Of a stretch of DNA of 6,094 nt, positions 1 to 5,026 are shown piece after piece. This DNA is from Succinivibrio sp. (lineage in GTDB: Bacteria > Pseudomonadota > Gammaproteobacteria > Enterobacterales > Succinivibrionaceae), in NCBI GenBank assembly GCA_017959135.1, contig JAGDBH010000015.1:1-6094 (forward strand), in the 5' to 3' direction. The notes under the pieces are model-generated. The model had not been told where the DNA came from and searched no databases. It saw only the letters and a program-made list of their open reading frames with translations. Each line of letters starts with the position of its first letter. The first letter of the stretch is position 1. The position numbers were made by a program, and so were the translations under genes.

Positions 1-39
1 GTTATTGTAAAGAAATTCTTTAAGATATATAGCCTGAGT

Positions 40-94
40 TGGCAGAGCTCCTCCTCAGTCTATAAGTCTGAGGTTTCAGCTCTGCTATTTTTTT
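40..94 (+). terminator. Strong intrinsic terminator of a rightward transcript entering from the left
   Basis: The outer stem pairs GCAGAGCT (42-49) with AGCTCTGC (78-85) and can be extended by a G-T and a T-A pair at its base (40-41 with 86-87). A small internal loop separates it from an inner 6-bp stem, CCTCAG (53-58) with CTGAGG (68-73), with a 9-nt loop. Seven T residues (88-94) follow directly on the plus strand. The minus strand has no T-run after the hairpin, so it works rightward only. The gene it ends is not in the window or shows only its last few codons: two of the three plus frames hit a stop by base 23 (stops at 8-10 and 21-23). Confidence 0.85.
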
Positions 95-118
95 GATGAA
101 TAATGTAGCATTCGCCAA

Positions 119-162
119 TGATTATGCTAGTACTTTAGAAAGTACTAATTCTCTGATTATGC
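119..162. repeat. 9-bp direct repeats flanking a 20-bp palindrome
   Basis: TGATTATGC occurs at 119-127 and again at 154-162, 35 bp apart start to start. Between them, directly abutting the first copy, lies TAGTACTTT-AG-AAAGTACTA (128-147), two perfect 9-bp arms around a 2-bp centre. A looser pair, TTCGC (111-115) and GCGAA (161-165), lies at the outside. The element sits in the non-coding gap between two convergent transcripts. Neither arm is followed by a T-run, so it is not an ordinary terminator. It could be a protein binding site, a processing hairpin or chance in AT-rich DNA. I do not recognise the family. Confidence 0.5.
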
Positions 163-182
163 GAAGGTTTATGATGATTGCA

Positions 183-213
183 GAAATATTAAGGATGGAC
201 CAAAGCCCATCCT
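183..213 (-). terminator. Probable weak intrinsic terminator of the leftward cluster
   Basis: On the minus strand AGGATGG (213-207) pairs with CCATCCT (198-192) in a perfect 7-bp stem with an 8-nt loop, starting about 26 nt after the stop codon of the FKBP gene. The following bases (TAATATTTC) are AT-rich but not a clean T-run, so termination may be incomplete or helped by another factor. It is the only convincing hairpin just after the last gene of the cluster. Confidence 0.5.
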
Positions 214-238
214 CCTGGAATAATTTCAAAAGACGTGA

Positions 239-1033
239 TTACTTGTTGTCTTTCTTCTCTTCAGCCTTCTTGATACCAACTAGTTTAACGTTGAATACAA
301 GAACTGAATTTGGCTTGATGAACTGACCAACTGCGTTCTCACCGTAGCCAAGAGCTGAAGGAATGTAAAGCTCATACTCTGAACCAACATTCATTAACTG
401 TAAACCTTCAATCCAGCCTGGGATCATGTTGTCCAGAGGGAAATCTACAGGCTTGGTCTGCTCATCGAATACGTTACCGTCAATGGTTGAACCCTTGTAG
501 GTTACGCTGATGATGTCGCCCTTAACAGCCTTAGGACCTTCACCCTGCTTGATAACTTTGTACTGTAGACCTGATTTGGTGGTTACAACACCTTCCTTCT
601 TAGCATTAGACTCAAGGAATGCCTTGCCTGACTTCAGATTATCTTCAGAAGCTTTCTTGGTCTCAACCTCGATCTTCTCCTGAATCTTCTTGTCTAAATC
701 CTTAAGAATGTTTTCGATCTCATCTCTCTTTAAAGATGAAACTGAATGTACGCCATCGGTGAAACCAGCGATAACAACATCAGAAGGAATCTCGCCAATA
801 AGCTGTTCCTGATTCTTTTTCATCTGAGAAACGTACTCACCTAAAGAAGCGCCAATAGCGTATGCTGCTTTCTGTTCGAATGTGCTGTTTGAGGTTAATA
901 CATTTGAAGCCTGAGCCTTAGAATTCTGACCTAGCTGGTACTTGTGGTCGCATGCGCTTAGGGTAAGTACTGAAGCTGCTACAATTGTTGCTATAGCAGT
1001 TTTTGCAAATAACTTATTCAAGTTTTTCTCCAT
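239..1033 (-). CDS. FKBP-type peptidyl-prolyl cis-trans isomerase, predicted lipoprotein (FkpA/Mip group)
   Basis: The product is 264 aa and probably acts as a prolyl isomerase and folding helper in the cell envelope. Residues 1-27 form a lipoprotein signal peptide: basic start (K3, K7, K11), hydrophobic core, then lipobox LSAC with C28 as the predicted lipidated cysteine. Residues about 45-145 are the helical FKBP N-terminal dimerisation domain. Residues about 155-255 are the FKBP catalytic domain, with VTYKG (Y179), NVFDEQ (F189, D190), MIPGW (W207) and ALGYGE (Y230) at the expected ligand-pocket places. The tail is Lys/Glu-rich. I chose ATG at 1031-1033 because it gives a clean signal peptide. 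A start at 1090 would add 19 residues before it and lie within thiL. The Shine-Dalgarno is weak (AAAAGAAC). The thiL stop is only 10 bp upstream, so co-transcription is likely. D29 at the +2 position is the E. coli inner-membrane retention signal. Confidence 0.93.
   Translation of the reverse strand: MEKNLNKLFAKTAIATIVAASVLTLSACDHKYQLGQNSKAQASNVLTSNSTFEQKAAYAIGASLGEYVSQMKKNQEQLIGEIPSDVVIAGFTDGVHSVSSLKRDEIENILKDLDKKIQEKIEVETKKASEDNLKSGKAFLESNAKKEGVVTTKSGLQYKVIKQGEGPKAVKGDIISVTYKGSTIDGNVFDEQTKPVDFPLDNMIPGWIEGLQLMNVGSEYELYIPSALGYGENAVGQFIKPNSVLVFNVKLVGIKKAEEKKDNK
950..1033 (-). other. Lipoprotein signal peptide with lipobox cysteine (SPII)
   Basis: Codons 1-28 of the FKBP gene. The n-region carries lysines, the h-region runs roughly from residue 12 to 24 (Ala/Ile/Val/Leu rich), and the lipobox is L25-S26-A27-C28. 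The Cys codon is TGC at 950-952 and the next codon is GAC (Asp, +2). By the E. coli Lol rule, Asp at +2 keeps a lipoprotein in the inner membrane, facing the periplasm. Whether that rule holds in this organism is inference. Confidence 0.85.
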
Positions 1034-1043
1034 TATTGTTCTT

Positions 1044-2039
1044 TTAAAAATGTTCGAAAGGTTTTTCTCTATAATCAACCATTTTACCATGTTTTAACAG
1101 TTCTAAAGTACCATTTTTGATGGTTCCTATTCGTTTTATAGGCACGTTAAAATTTTGAGACAGCTGTTGTAGTTTTTCTTCGTTTGTCTCGTTCATGGTA
1201 AACAGCAGTTCGTAATCTCCACCGCCGTATAAACACAGATGATCCTGATAATCTTCCGGGAGATTATATGTTCTGAACTCAGAAGGTTTAGGCAAATCCT
1301 CAATATTTATGGTGGCACCTACATTAGAGGCTTTAAGAATATGAGAAATATCACCTACAAGTCCATCGGAAACATCAATTGCACAGGAACAGATTTCGCT
1401 TAATTCAGTTGAGAAACCGCATCTGTTTTCAATAAGCATTCCCTTTCTATAACAGTGATCAAAAATACTATCATATTCTTTGTTAAGGCTTAGCTTTTCC
1501 ATAAGTCTGCATATCGGTGCACTTCTGTAGCCAAGGTCAACAGCAAAAGCCGGCAGACCTAAGGTTCCTGTTACATAAATCCCGTCGTTAACCTTCGCAT
1601 TTGCTCTTTTCATAGCGCGGTTTTTTCTGACAAGACCATATGCACTTATGGATATTGAAAGAGGTCCCTTACTGGTGTTTCCTCCGATTAAGGGAAGATT
1701 CAGTTTTGATGCAAGAGAATAAAGACCTTTTGAAAATTCTTCTAAAAACTTTTCGTTAGCATCCGGCAGATTGATGGATAGGGTAAAGCAGTAGGGCTTA
1801 GCTCCCATTGCAGCCAGATCAGAAACATTTACCAGAAGAGATTTATATCCCAAAAGGAAAGGGGAGGTGTCTTTAAAAAAATGAATTCCTTCATTTTGAG
1901 TATCAGTTGTAATTGCAAGCTCATACTCTGAAGGAACATTGATTAGTGCGCAGTCGTCACCAATTCCGAGAGAAATTCCTTCACCTCGGTCATTTGAGGT
2001 GAAGTACTTTTTTATTAGTTCAAATTCACTAATAGCCAC
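1044..2039 (-). CDS. thiL: Thiamine-monophosphate kinase ThiL
   Basis: The product is 331 aa, close to the family's usual 320-330. ThiL phosphorylates thiamine monophosphate with ATP to give thiamine diphosphate in the cytosol. Visible motifs of the PurM/ThiL fold: GIGDD (25-29), TDT with EGIHF (45-54), SDLAAMGA (73-80), GGNTSKGPLS (119-128), YVTGTLG (155-161), DVSDGL (222-227) and YGGGDYELLF (271-280). Two positions differ from the usual pattern: Asn121 where GGDT has Asp, and Gly274 where GG(E/D)DYEL has an acidic residue. The start is GTG at 2037-2039, supported by AAGG 8 nt upstream and by the N-terminus matching the family (a GEFxLIxxYF-like segment). It lies 15 bp after nusB and 10 bp before the FKBP gene. 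The frame is intact and composition matches its neighbours. Confidence 0.95.
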   Translation of the reverse strand: MAISEFELIKKYFTSNDRGEGISLGIGDDCALINVPSEYELAITTDTQNEGIHFFKDTSPFLLGYKSLLVNVSDLAAMGAKPYCFTLSINLPDANEKFLEEFSKGLYSLASKLNLPLIGGNTSKGPLSISISAYGLVRKNRAMKRANAKVNDGIYVTGTLGLPAFAVDLGYRSAPICRLMEKLSLNKEYDSIFDHCYRKGMLIENRCGFSTELSEICSCAIDVSDGLVGDISHILKASNVGATINIEDLPKPSEFRTYNLPEDYQDHLCLYGGGDYELLFTMNETNEEKLQQLSQNFNVPIKRIGTIKNGTLELLKHGKMVDYREKPFEHF

Positions 2040-2054
2040 TTATCAGGCCTTAAT

Positions 2055-2483
2055 CTACTTGATTGCCTTTACTACTTTGTCTAGTACGCCATTAACAAAT
2101 TTGTGACTGTCCTGCTCAGCGAATTCCTTTGCTAGAAGGATAGATTCGTTGATTACTACTCTGTAAGGAACTTCCTGACGGAACATAAGTTCAAAAGTTC
2201 CAACACGTAAAACAGCCTTATCAACCTGATCAAGCTCGTCTAAAGGACGGCTTAAATGAGGTGCGAATGTAGCGTCGATCTCATCAACGTTATTGATTAC
2301 ACCAGAAATCAGATCGTGAAGATACTCAAGATCAGCACCTCTGATTGGCTGGTCTTCTAAAAACTGCTTTTCGATTTCTGTTGCAGAATAACCAGTCAGC
2401 TGCCACTGATAGATTGCCTGTAAAGCAAAGTGTCTTGCTTTATGGCGCTGTGCAGGTGTAACTGAACCTTCTGTAGAATCCAT
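2055..2483 (-). CDS. nusB: Transcription antitermination factor NusB
   Basis: The product is 142 aa (E. coli NusB is 139). It is an all-helical RNA-binding protein that, with NusE (ribosomal protein S10), recognises boxA RNA and supports antitermination of rRNA transcription. The sequence shows the basic N-terminal helix with RHKARHFALQAIYQWQL (13-29), the central DLEYLHDLISGV helix, the DELDQVDKAVLRVGTFEL segment, the PYRVVINES loop-helix and the C-terminal KFVNGVLDKV, all hallmarks of the family. The ATG start is the only reasonable one: an in-frame stop lies four codons upstream. Its Shine-Dalgarno is poor (AGG about 12 nt away), so translation may depend on coupling to ribH, whose stop is 19 bp upstream. 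nusB between ribH and thiL is the usual gammaproteobacterial order. Confidence 0.97.
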   Translation of the reverse strand: MDSTEGSVTPAQRHKARHFALQAIYQWQLTGYSATEIEKQFLEDQPIRGADLEYLHDLISGVINNVDEIDATFAPHLSRPLDELDQVDKAVLRVGTFELMFRQEVPYRVVINESILLAKEFAEQDSHKFVNGVLDKVVKAIK

Positions 2484-2502
2484 CTTAAATAATTACCTAT
2501 AA

Positions 2503-2973
2503 TTAGAACTGTTTAATAATGTTTACCATCTCAAGTGCAGATGAGGCTGCTTCTGAGCCCTTGTTACCTACATGAGATCCCGCTCTCTCTAATGCCTGTT
2601 CGAGGGTATCAACTGTTAGTACGCCGTTGGCAACTGGTACTGAATGTCTTAATGATACCTGTGAAATGCCCTTTGAACACTCATTAGCTACAACCTCGAA
2701 ATGATAGGTTGAACCACGAATTACACATCCTAGAGCAATAATTGCATCATACTTGGTAGATGCAGCAATCTTTTCGCATACAACTGGAATTTCAATTGCA
2801 CCTGGAACACGGACAACTGTAATGTTCTTCTCAGGAACTTCGCCCTCACGCTTTAAGGTATCTAAAGCACCTTCAAGCAGACGTTCGTTGATGAAGCTGT
2901 TGAAACGAGATACAACAATAGCGAATTTGCCATCTTGGCAAGGCTTCTTGCCTTCGATAATTTTGACAGACAT
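2503..2973 (-). CDS. ribH: 6,7-dimethyl-8-ribityllumazine synthase RibH
   Basis: The product is 156 aa, normal length. It condenses 5-amino-6-ribitylaminouracil with 3,4-dihydroxy-2-butanone 4-phosphate to lumazine, the substrate of riboflavin synthase. Family signatures are all present: SRFN near the start (22-25), VPGAIEIP (56-63), [14 protein letters not shown] (80-93) with H91 matching the catalytic His, GVLT (117-120), QALERAG (126-132) and NKGSEAA (137-143). The start ATG at 2971-2973 has a good Shine-Dalgarno, GGAG, 5 nt upstream. Unlike the other genes here it is preceded by a long gap with its own candidate promoter, so it may begin a separate transcript with nusB, thiL and the FKBP gene. 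The butanone-phosphate supplier (ribB or ribBA) is not in the window. Confidence 0.97.
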   Translation of the reverse strand: MSVKIIEGKKPCQDGKFAIVVSRFNSFINERLLEGALDTLKREGEVPEKNITVVRVPGAIEIPVVCEKIAASTKYDAIIALGCVIRGSTYHFEVVANECSKGISQVSLRHSVPVANGVLTVDTLEQALERAGSHVGNKGSEAASSALEMVNIIKQF

Positions 2974-3089
2974 ATGATCTCCAATATATCAATGACTATC
3001 TTCCCGTTCTCAAGAGACTGAACTTGTCAGTATTCATGTATCGTCCGAGACAGATTGTCCTGTTCTTTGTCGAATTAGTTTTTTCAACG
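2974..3089 (-). promoter_or_regulatory. Predicted 5' leader of the ribH transcript
   Basis: If transcription starts about 7 nt after the -10 box at 3096-3101, ribH has a leader of about 115 nt. It ends in the ribH Shine-Dalgarno GGAG (2979-2982). It contains a small hairpin, ACTGA/TCAGT with a 5-nt loop, and a 13-codon frame (MNTDKFSLLRTGR) at 2996-3037 without a good ribosome binding site. I see none of the conserved FMN riboswitch (RFN element) sequence, so control by that riboswitch is not supported. Confidence 0.35.
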
Positions 3090-3173
3090 CAGAGAATTAT
3101 ATCATTTTTTTGGAAGATATCACGGTTACGATGTAATCATGATTTTCACTTTGATGAAATCTTCATTCTCTGC
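3089..3173. repeat. Nested inverted repeats around the ribH promoter region
   Basis: GCAGAGAAT (3089-3097) is the exact reverse complement of ATTCTCTGC (3165-3173). Inside it GAAGAT (3113-3118) pairs with ATCTTC (3159-3164), which directly abuts the outer right arm. Further in are a perfect 10-bp palindrome AATCATGATT (3135-3144) and a short TTAC/GTAA hairpin (3126-3136). The left outer arm overlaps the -10 box and presumed start site by its first bases. It could be an operator region, a structured RNA or a processing site. It matches no family I recognise. Confidence 0.45.
3096..3123 (-). promoter_or_regulatory. Candidate sigma70 promoter for ribH
   Basis: On the minus strand there is a perfect TATAAT (3101-3096), 16 bp downstream of GTGATA (3123-3118), which matches TTGACA at four of six positions. 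The box lies in the only sizeable gap of the cluster and points at ribH. The start site would fall near 3089, inside one arm of a 9-bp inverted repeat. Seen only as sequence match; activity is inference. Confidence 0.5.
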
Positions 3174-3199
3174 AAAAAAGAAGTTTCTGATTTAGAAAC
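3174..3199 (-). terminator. Weak intrinsic terminator overlapping the ribE stop codon
   Basis: On the minus strand GTTTCT (3199-3194) pairs with AGAAAC (3188-3183) around a 5-nt loop, followed by TTCTTTTTT (3182-3174). The T-run is good but the 6-bp stem has only two G-C pairs, so read-through is likely. Its first arm includes part of the ribE stop codon. It fits partial separation of glyA-ribD-ribE from ribH and the genes after it. Confidence 0.45.
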
Positions 3200-3854
3200 C
3201 GTTTCTTAATAGTGTTTCCATGGTAATGCCTGATTTAGCAGGCTTTTTTTCTTCACTGCTCTGAAGGAAAAGTCTCTCAAGATATCTTGCAAGAACATCT
3301 ACTTCAAGATTTACATGAGAGCCAGGTTCAAAGTTTCCAAAGTTGATTGAATCCTGGGTATGAGGGATCAGGGTGAGACGGAAGGTATCACCTTCGATTT
3401 CATTTACTGTCAGAGAAACACCGTCAACTGCGATTGAACCTTTGTGAGCAATGTATTTTAAAAGATCTGCAGGAGCCTTAATCCAGACATTGATAGCGTC
3501 ATCCAAAGCTGCCTTTTTTACAACTTCTCCAACTCCATCCACATGTCCCTGCATGATGTGTCCACCCAGATGAGTACTTGGAGTACAAGCCAGCTCCAGA
3601 TTGATTTTCTGTCCGCGGGTGTAGTGAGAAAAACAGGTGTGTTCTACTGTTTCTGCTGAAACATCAGCATAGTAGCAGTTACCAGATATCTTTGTTACAG
3701 TCAGACAGACACCATTGTTTGCAATGGAATCTCCCAATCTGACTCTATCTTTTAAATTAAATTTATCTGTGGTTTCAACGACAATTTCGTAGCCATTTCC
3801 TCTTTTGGATAATGACTTTAAAGTGCCTACAGATTCAACAATTCCTGTAAACAT
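3192..3854 (-). CDS. ribE: Riboflavin synthase (alpha subunit)
   Basis: The product is 220 aa. It dismutates two 6,7-dimethyl-8-ribityllumazine molecules into riboflavin and 5-amino-6-ribitylaminouracil, which returns to RibH. The protein shows the two tandem lumazine-binding barrels: residues 1 to about 97 start MFTGIVE and contain GDSIANNGVCLTV with C50; residues about 98-190 start with GGHIMQGHVDGVGE and contain KGSIAVDGVSLTVNE with S147. NLEVDVLARYLERL (182-195) is the trimerisation region and the tail ends ITMETLLRNGF, like the Vibrio-type enzyme rather than E. coli RibC. Start ATG is preceded by GAGG 7 nt upstream. It follows ribD by 15 bp. All expected key residues are present. Confidence 0.97.
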   Translation of the reverse strand: MFTGIVESVGTLKSLSKRGNGYEIVVETTDKFNLKDRVRLGDSIANNGVCLTVTKISGNCYYADVSAETVEHTCFSHYTRGQKINLELACTPSTHLGGHIMQGHVDGVGEVVKKAALDDAINVWIKAPADLLKYIAHKGSIAVDGVSLTVNEIEGDTFRLTLIPHTQDSINFGNFEPGSHVNLEVDVLARYLERLFLQSSEEKKPAKSGITMETLLRNGF

Positions 3855-3869
3855 GAGAAAGCCTCGATA

Positions 3870-5012
3870 CTAGTACTGAACAGAGGTGTAGTGAAGCAGA
3901 GCGTCTGAGCCTAGTTTCTTGCATTTGTGCAGATAGAACTGTCTGCAGCTGTCAAGATTTAAGGCATTTTCAATGCTAAATGCGTTCTGCCCGTCAGATC
4001 CTAACATTTTTCCTGATACAAATGCATAGATTTCGTCGCAGAAATTCTGATTGATGAAAGCTGATGTAAGTTTTTCTCCAGCTTCAACCATGACACGACG
4101 GATTTTCATTGTACCCAGGTAACGCAGTACAGAATCGATATCAGTGTGTCCGTCTCTGATAGGAACAAAAAGACGTGTCACATGCTCATTTATCTTTTCC
4201 TCTGCAAGATACCTGTCTTTGCTGTCTGTTCCATTTACCCACAGAACATTTCCTGAGGAGAAGATCTGATATTTATTAAGATCAAGAATTCCCTTGGTAT
4301 CGAGAATTACCTTAAGTGGCTGGCGGATGAATTCCTTATCGATTTTTGCCAGTTTCTTTCTGGATAAATTCTCATAACGGACATTCATCTGAGGGTTGTC
4401 GGCGATAACGGTGTTGACACCTGTGATAATGCAGTCTGACTTGGCTCTGATGTCCTGAACCTTAGCACGGCATTTTTCATTGGTTATCCACTTGCTCTGT
4501 CCGTTGGATAGAGCTGTTTTGGCATCCAGTGACATTCCAACCTTAACACTGACGTAAGGGTAATCACCGGTTATTGATTTGAAGAAAGCTCGATTCAGAA
4601 ATAGCGATTTTTTCTCCAGAACGTGTTCGACAACCTCGATTCCGGCATTTCTCAGTATTTCAAATCCCTTTCCGCAGACCTGTGGATTCGGATCTCCTGC
4701 TGCCACGACAACTCTTGCAACTTTCATTTCTACAAGCTTAAGAGCACATGGGGGAGTTCTTCCATAATGAGAGCATGGTTCTAAGGTAACATATGCTGTT
4801 GCGCCTTCAACATCATAGTTGGCATCCATTAAAGCCATAATCTCAGCAGGTGGCTGACCAGCCTTGTGATGGTAACCTTTTCCGATTACTTTACCATCCC
4901 TAACAATGACACATCCTACCGGTGGGTTTGGGTAGGATGTATATAAACCGCATGATGCAAGCTTTAAAGCCTGCATCATGAATTTCTTATCAGTCTTTGA
5001 TACTGAATTCAA
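3870..5012 (-). CDS. ribD: Bifunctional riboflavin deaminase/reductase RibD, with an altered zinc site
   Basis: The product is 380 aa (E. coli RibD 367). RibD deaminates 2,5-diamino-6-ribosylamino-pyrimidinone 5'-phosphate and then reduces the ribose side chain with NADPH. The deaminase domain (about 6-150) shows YPNPPVGCVIV, GYHHKAG, TLEPCSHYGRTPPC and GDPNPQV. Catalytic Glu57 and zinc ligands C80 and C89 are present, but the zinc-binding His of the HAE motif is Pro55 (codon CCT at 4848-4850). The reductase domain (about 153-375) shows VKVGMSLDAKTAL, SKWIT, DNPQMNVR, VILDT, VMVEAG and KMLGSD. The chosen start is TTG at 5010-5012: an in-frame stop lies three codons upstream, and the first ATG (4977-4979) would cut the TDKKF segment that aligns with the family N-terminus. 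Its Shine-Dalgarno is weak, and the glyA stop is 14 bp upstream, so coupling is likely. Confidence 0.95.
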   Translation of the reverse strand: MNSVSKTDKKFMMQALKLASCGLYTSYPNPPVGCVIVRDGKVIGKGYHHKAGQPPAEIMALMDANYDVEGATAYVTLEPCSHYGRTPPCALKLVEMKVARVVVAAGDPNPQVCGKGFEILRNAGIEVVEHVLEKKSLFLNRAFFKSITGDYPYVSVKVGMSLDAKTALSNGQSKWITNEKCRAKVQDIRAKSDCIITGVNTVIADNPQMNVRYENLSRKKLAKIDKEFIRQPLKVILDTKGILDLNKYQIFSSGNVLWVNGTDSKDRYLAEEKINEHVTRLFVPIRDGHTDIDSVLRYLGTMKIRRVMVEAGEKLTSAFINQNFCDEIYAFVSGKMLGSDGQNAFSIENALNLDSCRQFYLHKCKKLGSDALLHYTSVQY

Positions 5013-5026
5013 AGTGTGTTACCCGA

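Noticed and set aside
32..85. tRNA-like look of the left-end hairpin (GAGTTGGCAGAGC resembles a D-arm)
   Set aside because: The D-stem does not pair properly, the would-be anticodon loop has 9 nt, there is no T-arm consensus or acceptor stem, and the nested stem plus seven T residues is explained by a terminator.
93..326. Rightward 77-codon reading frame overlapping the left intergenic region and the 3' end of the FKBP gene
   Set aside because: It begins inside the T-run of a terminator, has no Shine-Dalgarno, crosses the second hairpin, and more than a third of it is antisense to a clear conserved gene. The product resembles nothing I know.
1034..1090. Longer start for the FKBP gene at the ATG at 1088-1090
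   Set aside because: It would overlap the end of thiL, has no Shine-Dalgarno and would put 19 residues before a signal peptide that begins well at the ATG at 1031-1033.
2996..3037. 13-codon leader frame (MNTDKFSLLRTGR) upstream of ribH
   Set aside because: There is no convincing Shine-Dalgarno and no run of regulatory codons; frames of this length are expected by chance.
2974..3191. FMN riboswitch before ribH
   Set aside because: None of the conserved RFN-element blocks can be found on the minus strand. The repeats seen there do not follow its five-stem layout.
3024..3209. Rightward 61-codon frame across the ribE-ribH gap
   Set aside because: It starts with TTG without a ribosome binding site, runs antisense to the candidate ribH promoter and into the end of ribE, and shows no recognisable domain. 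It could only be revived by conservation in relatives.
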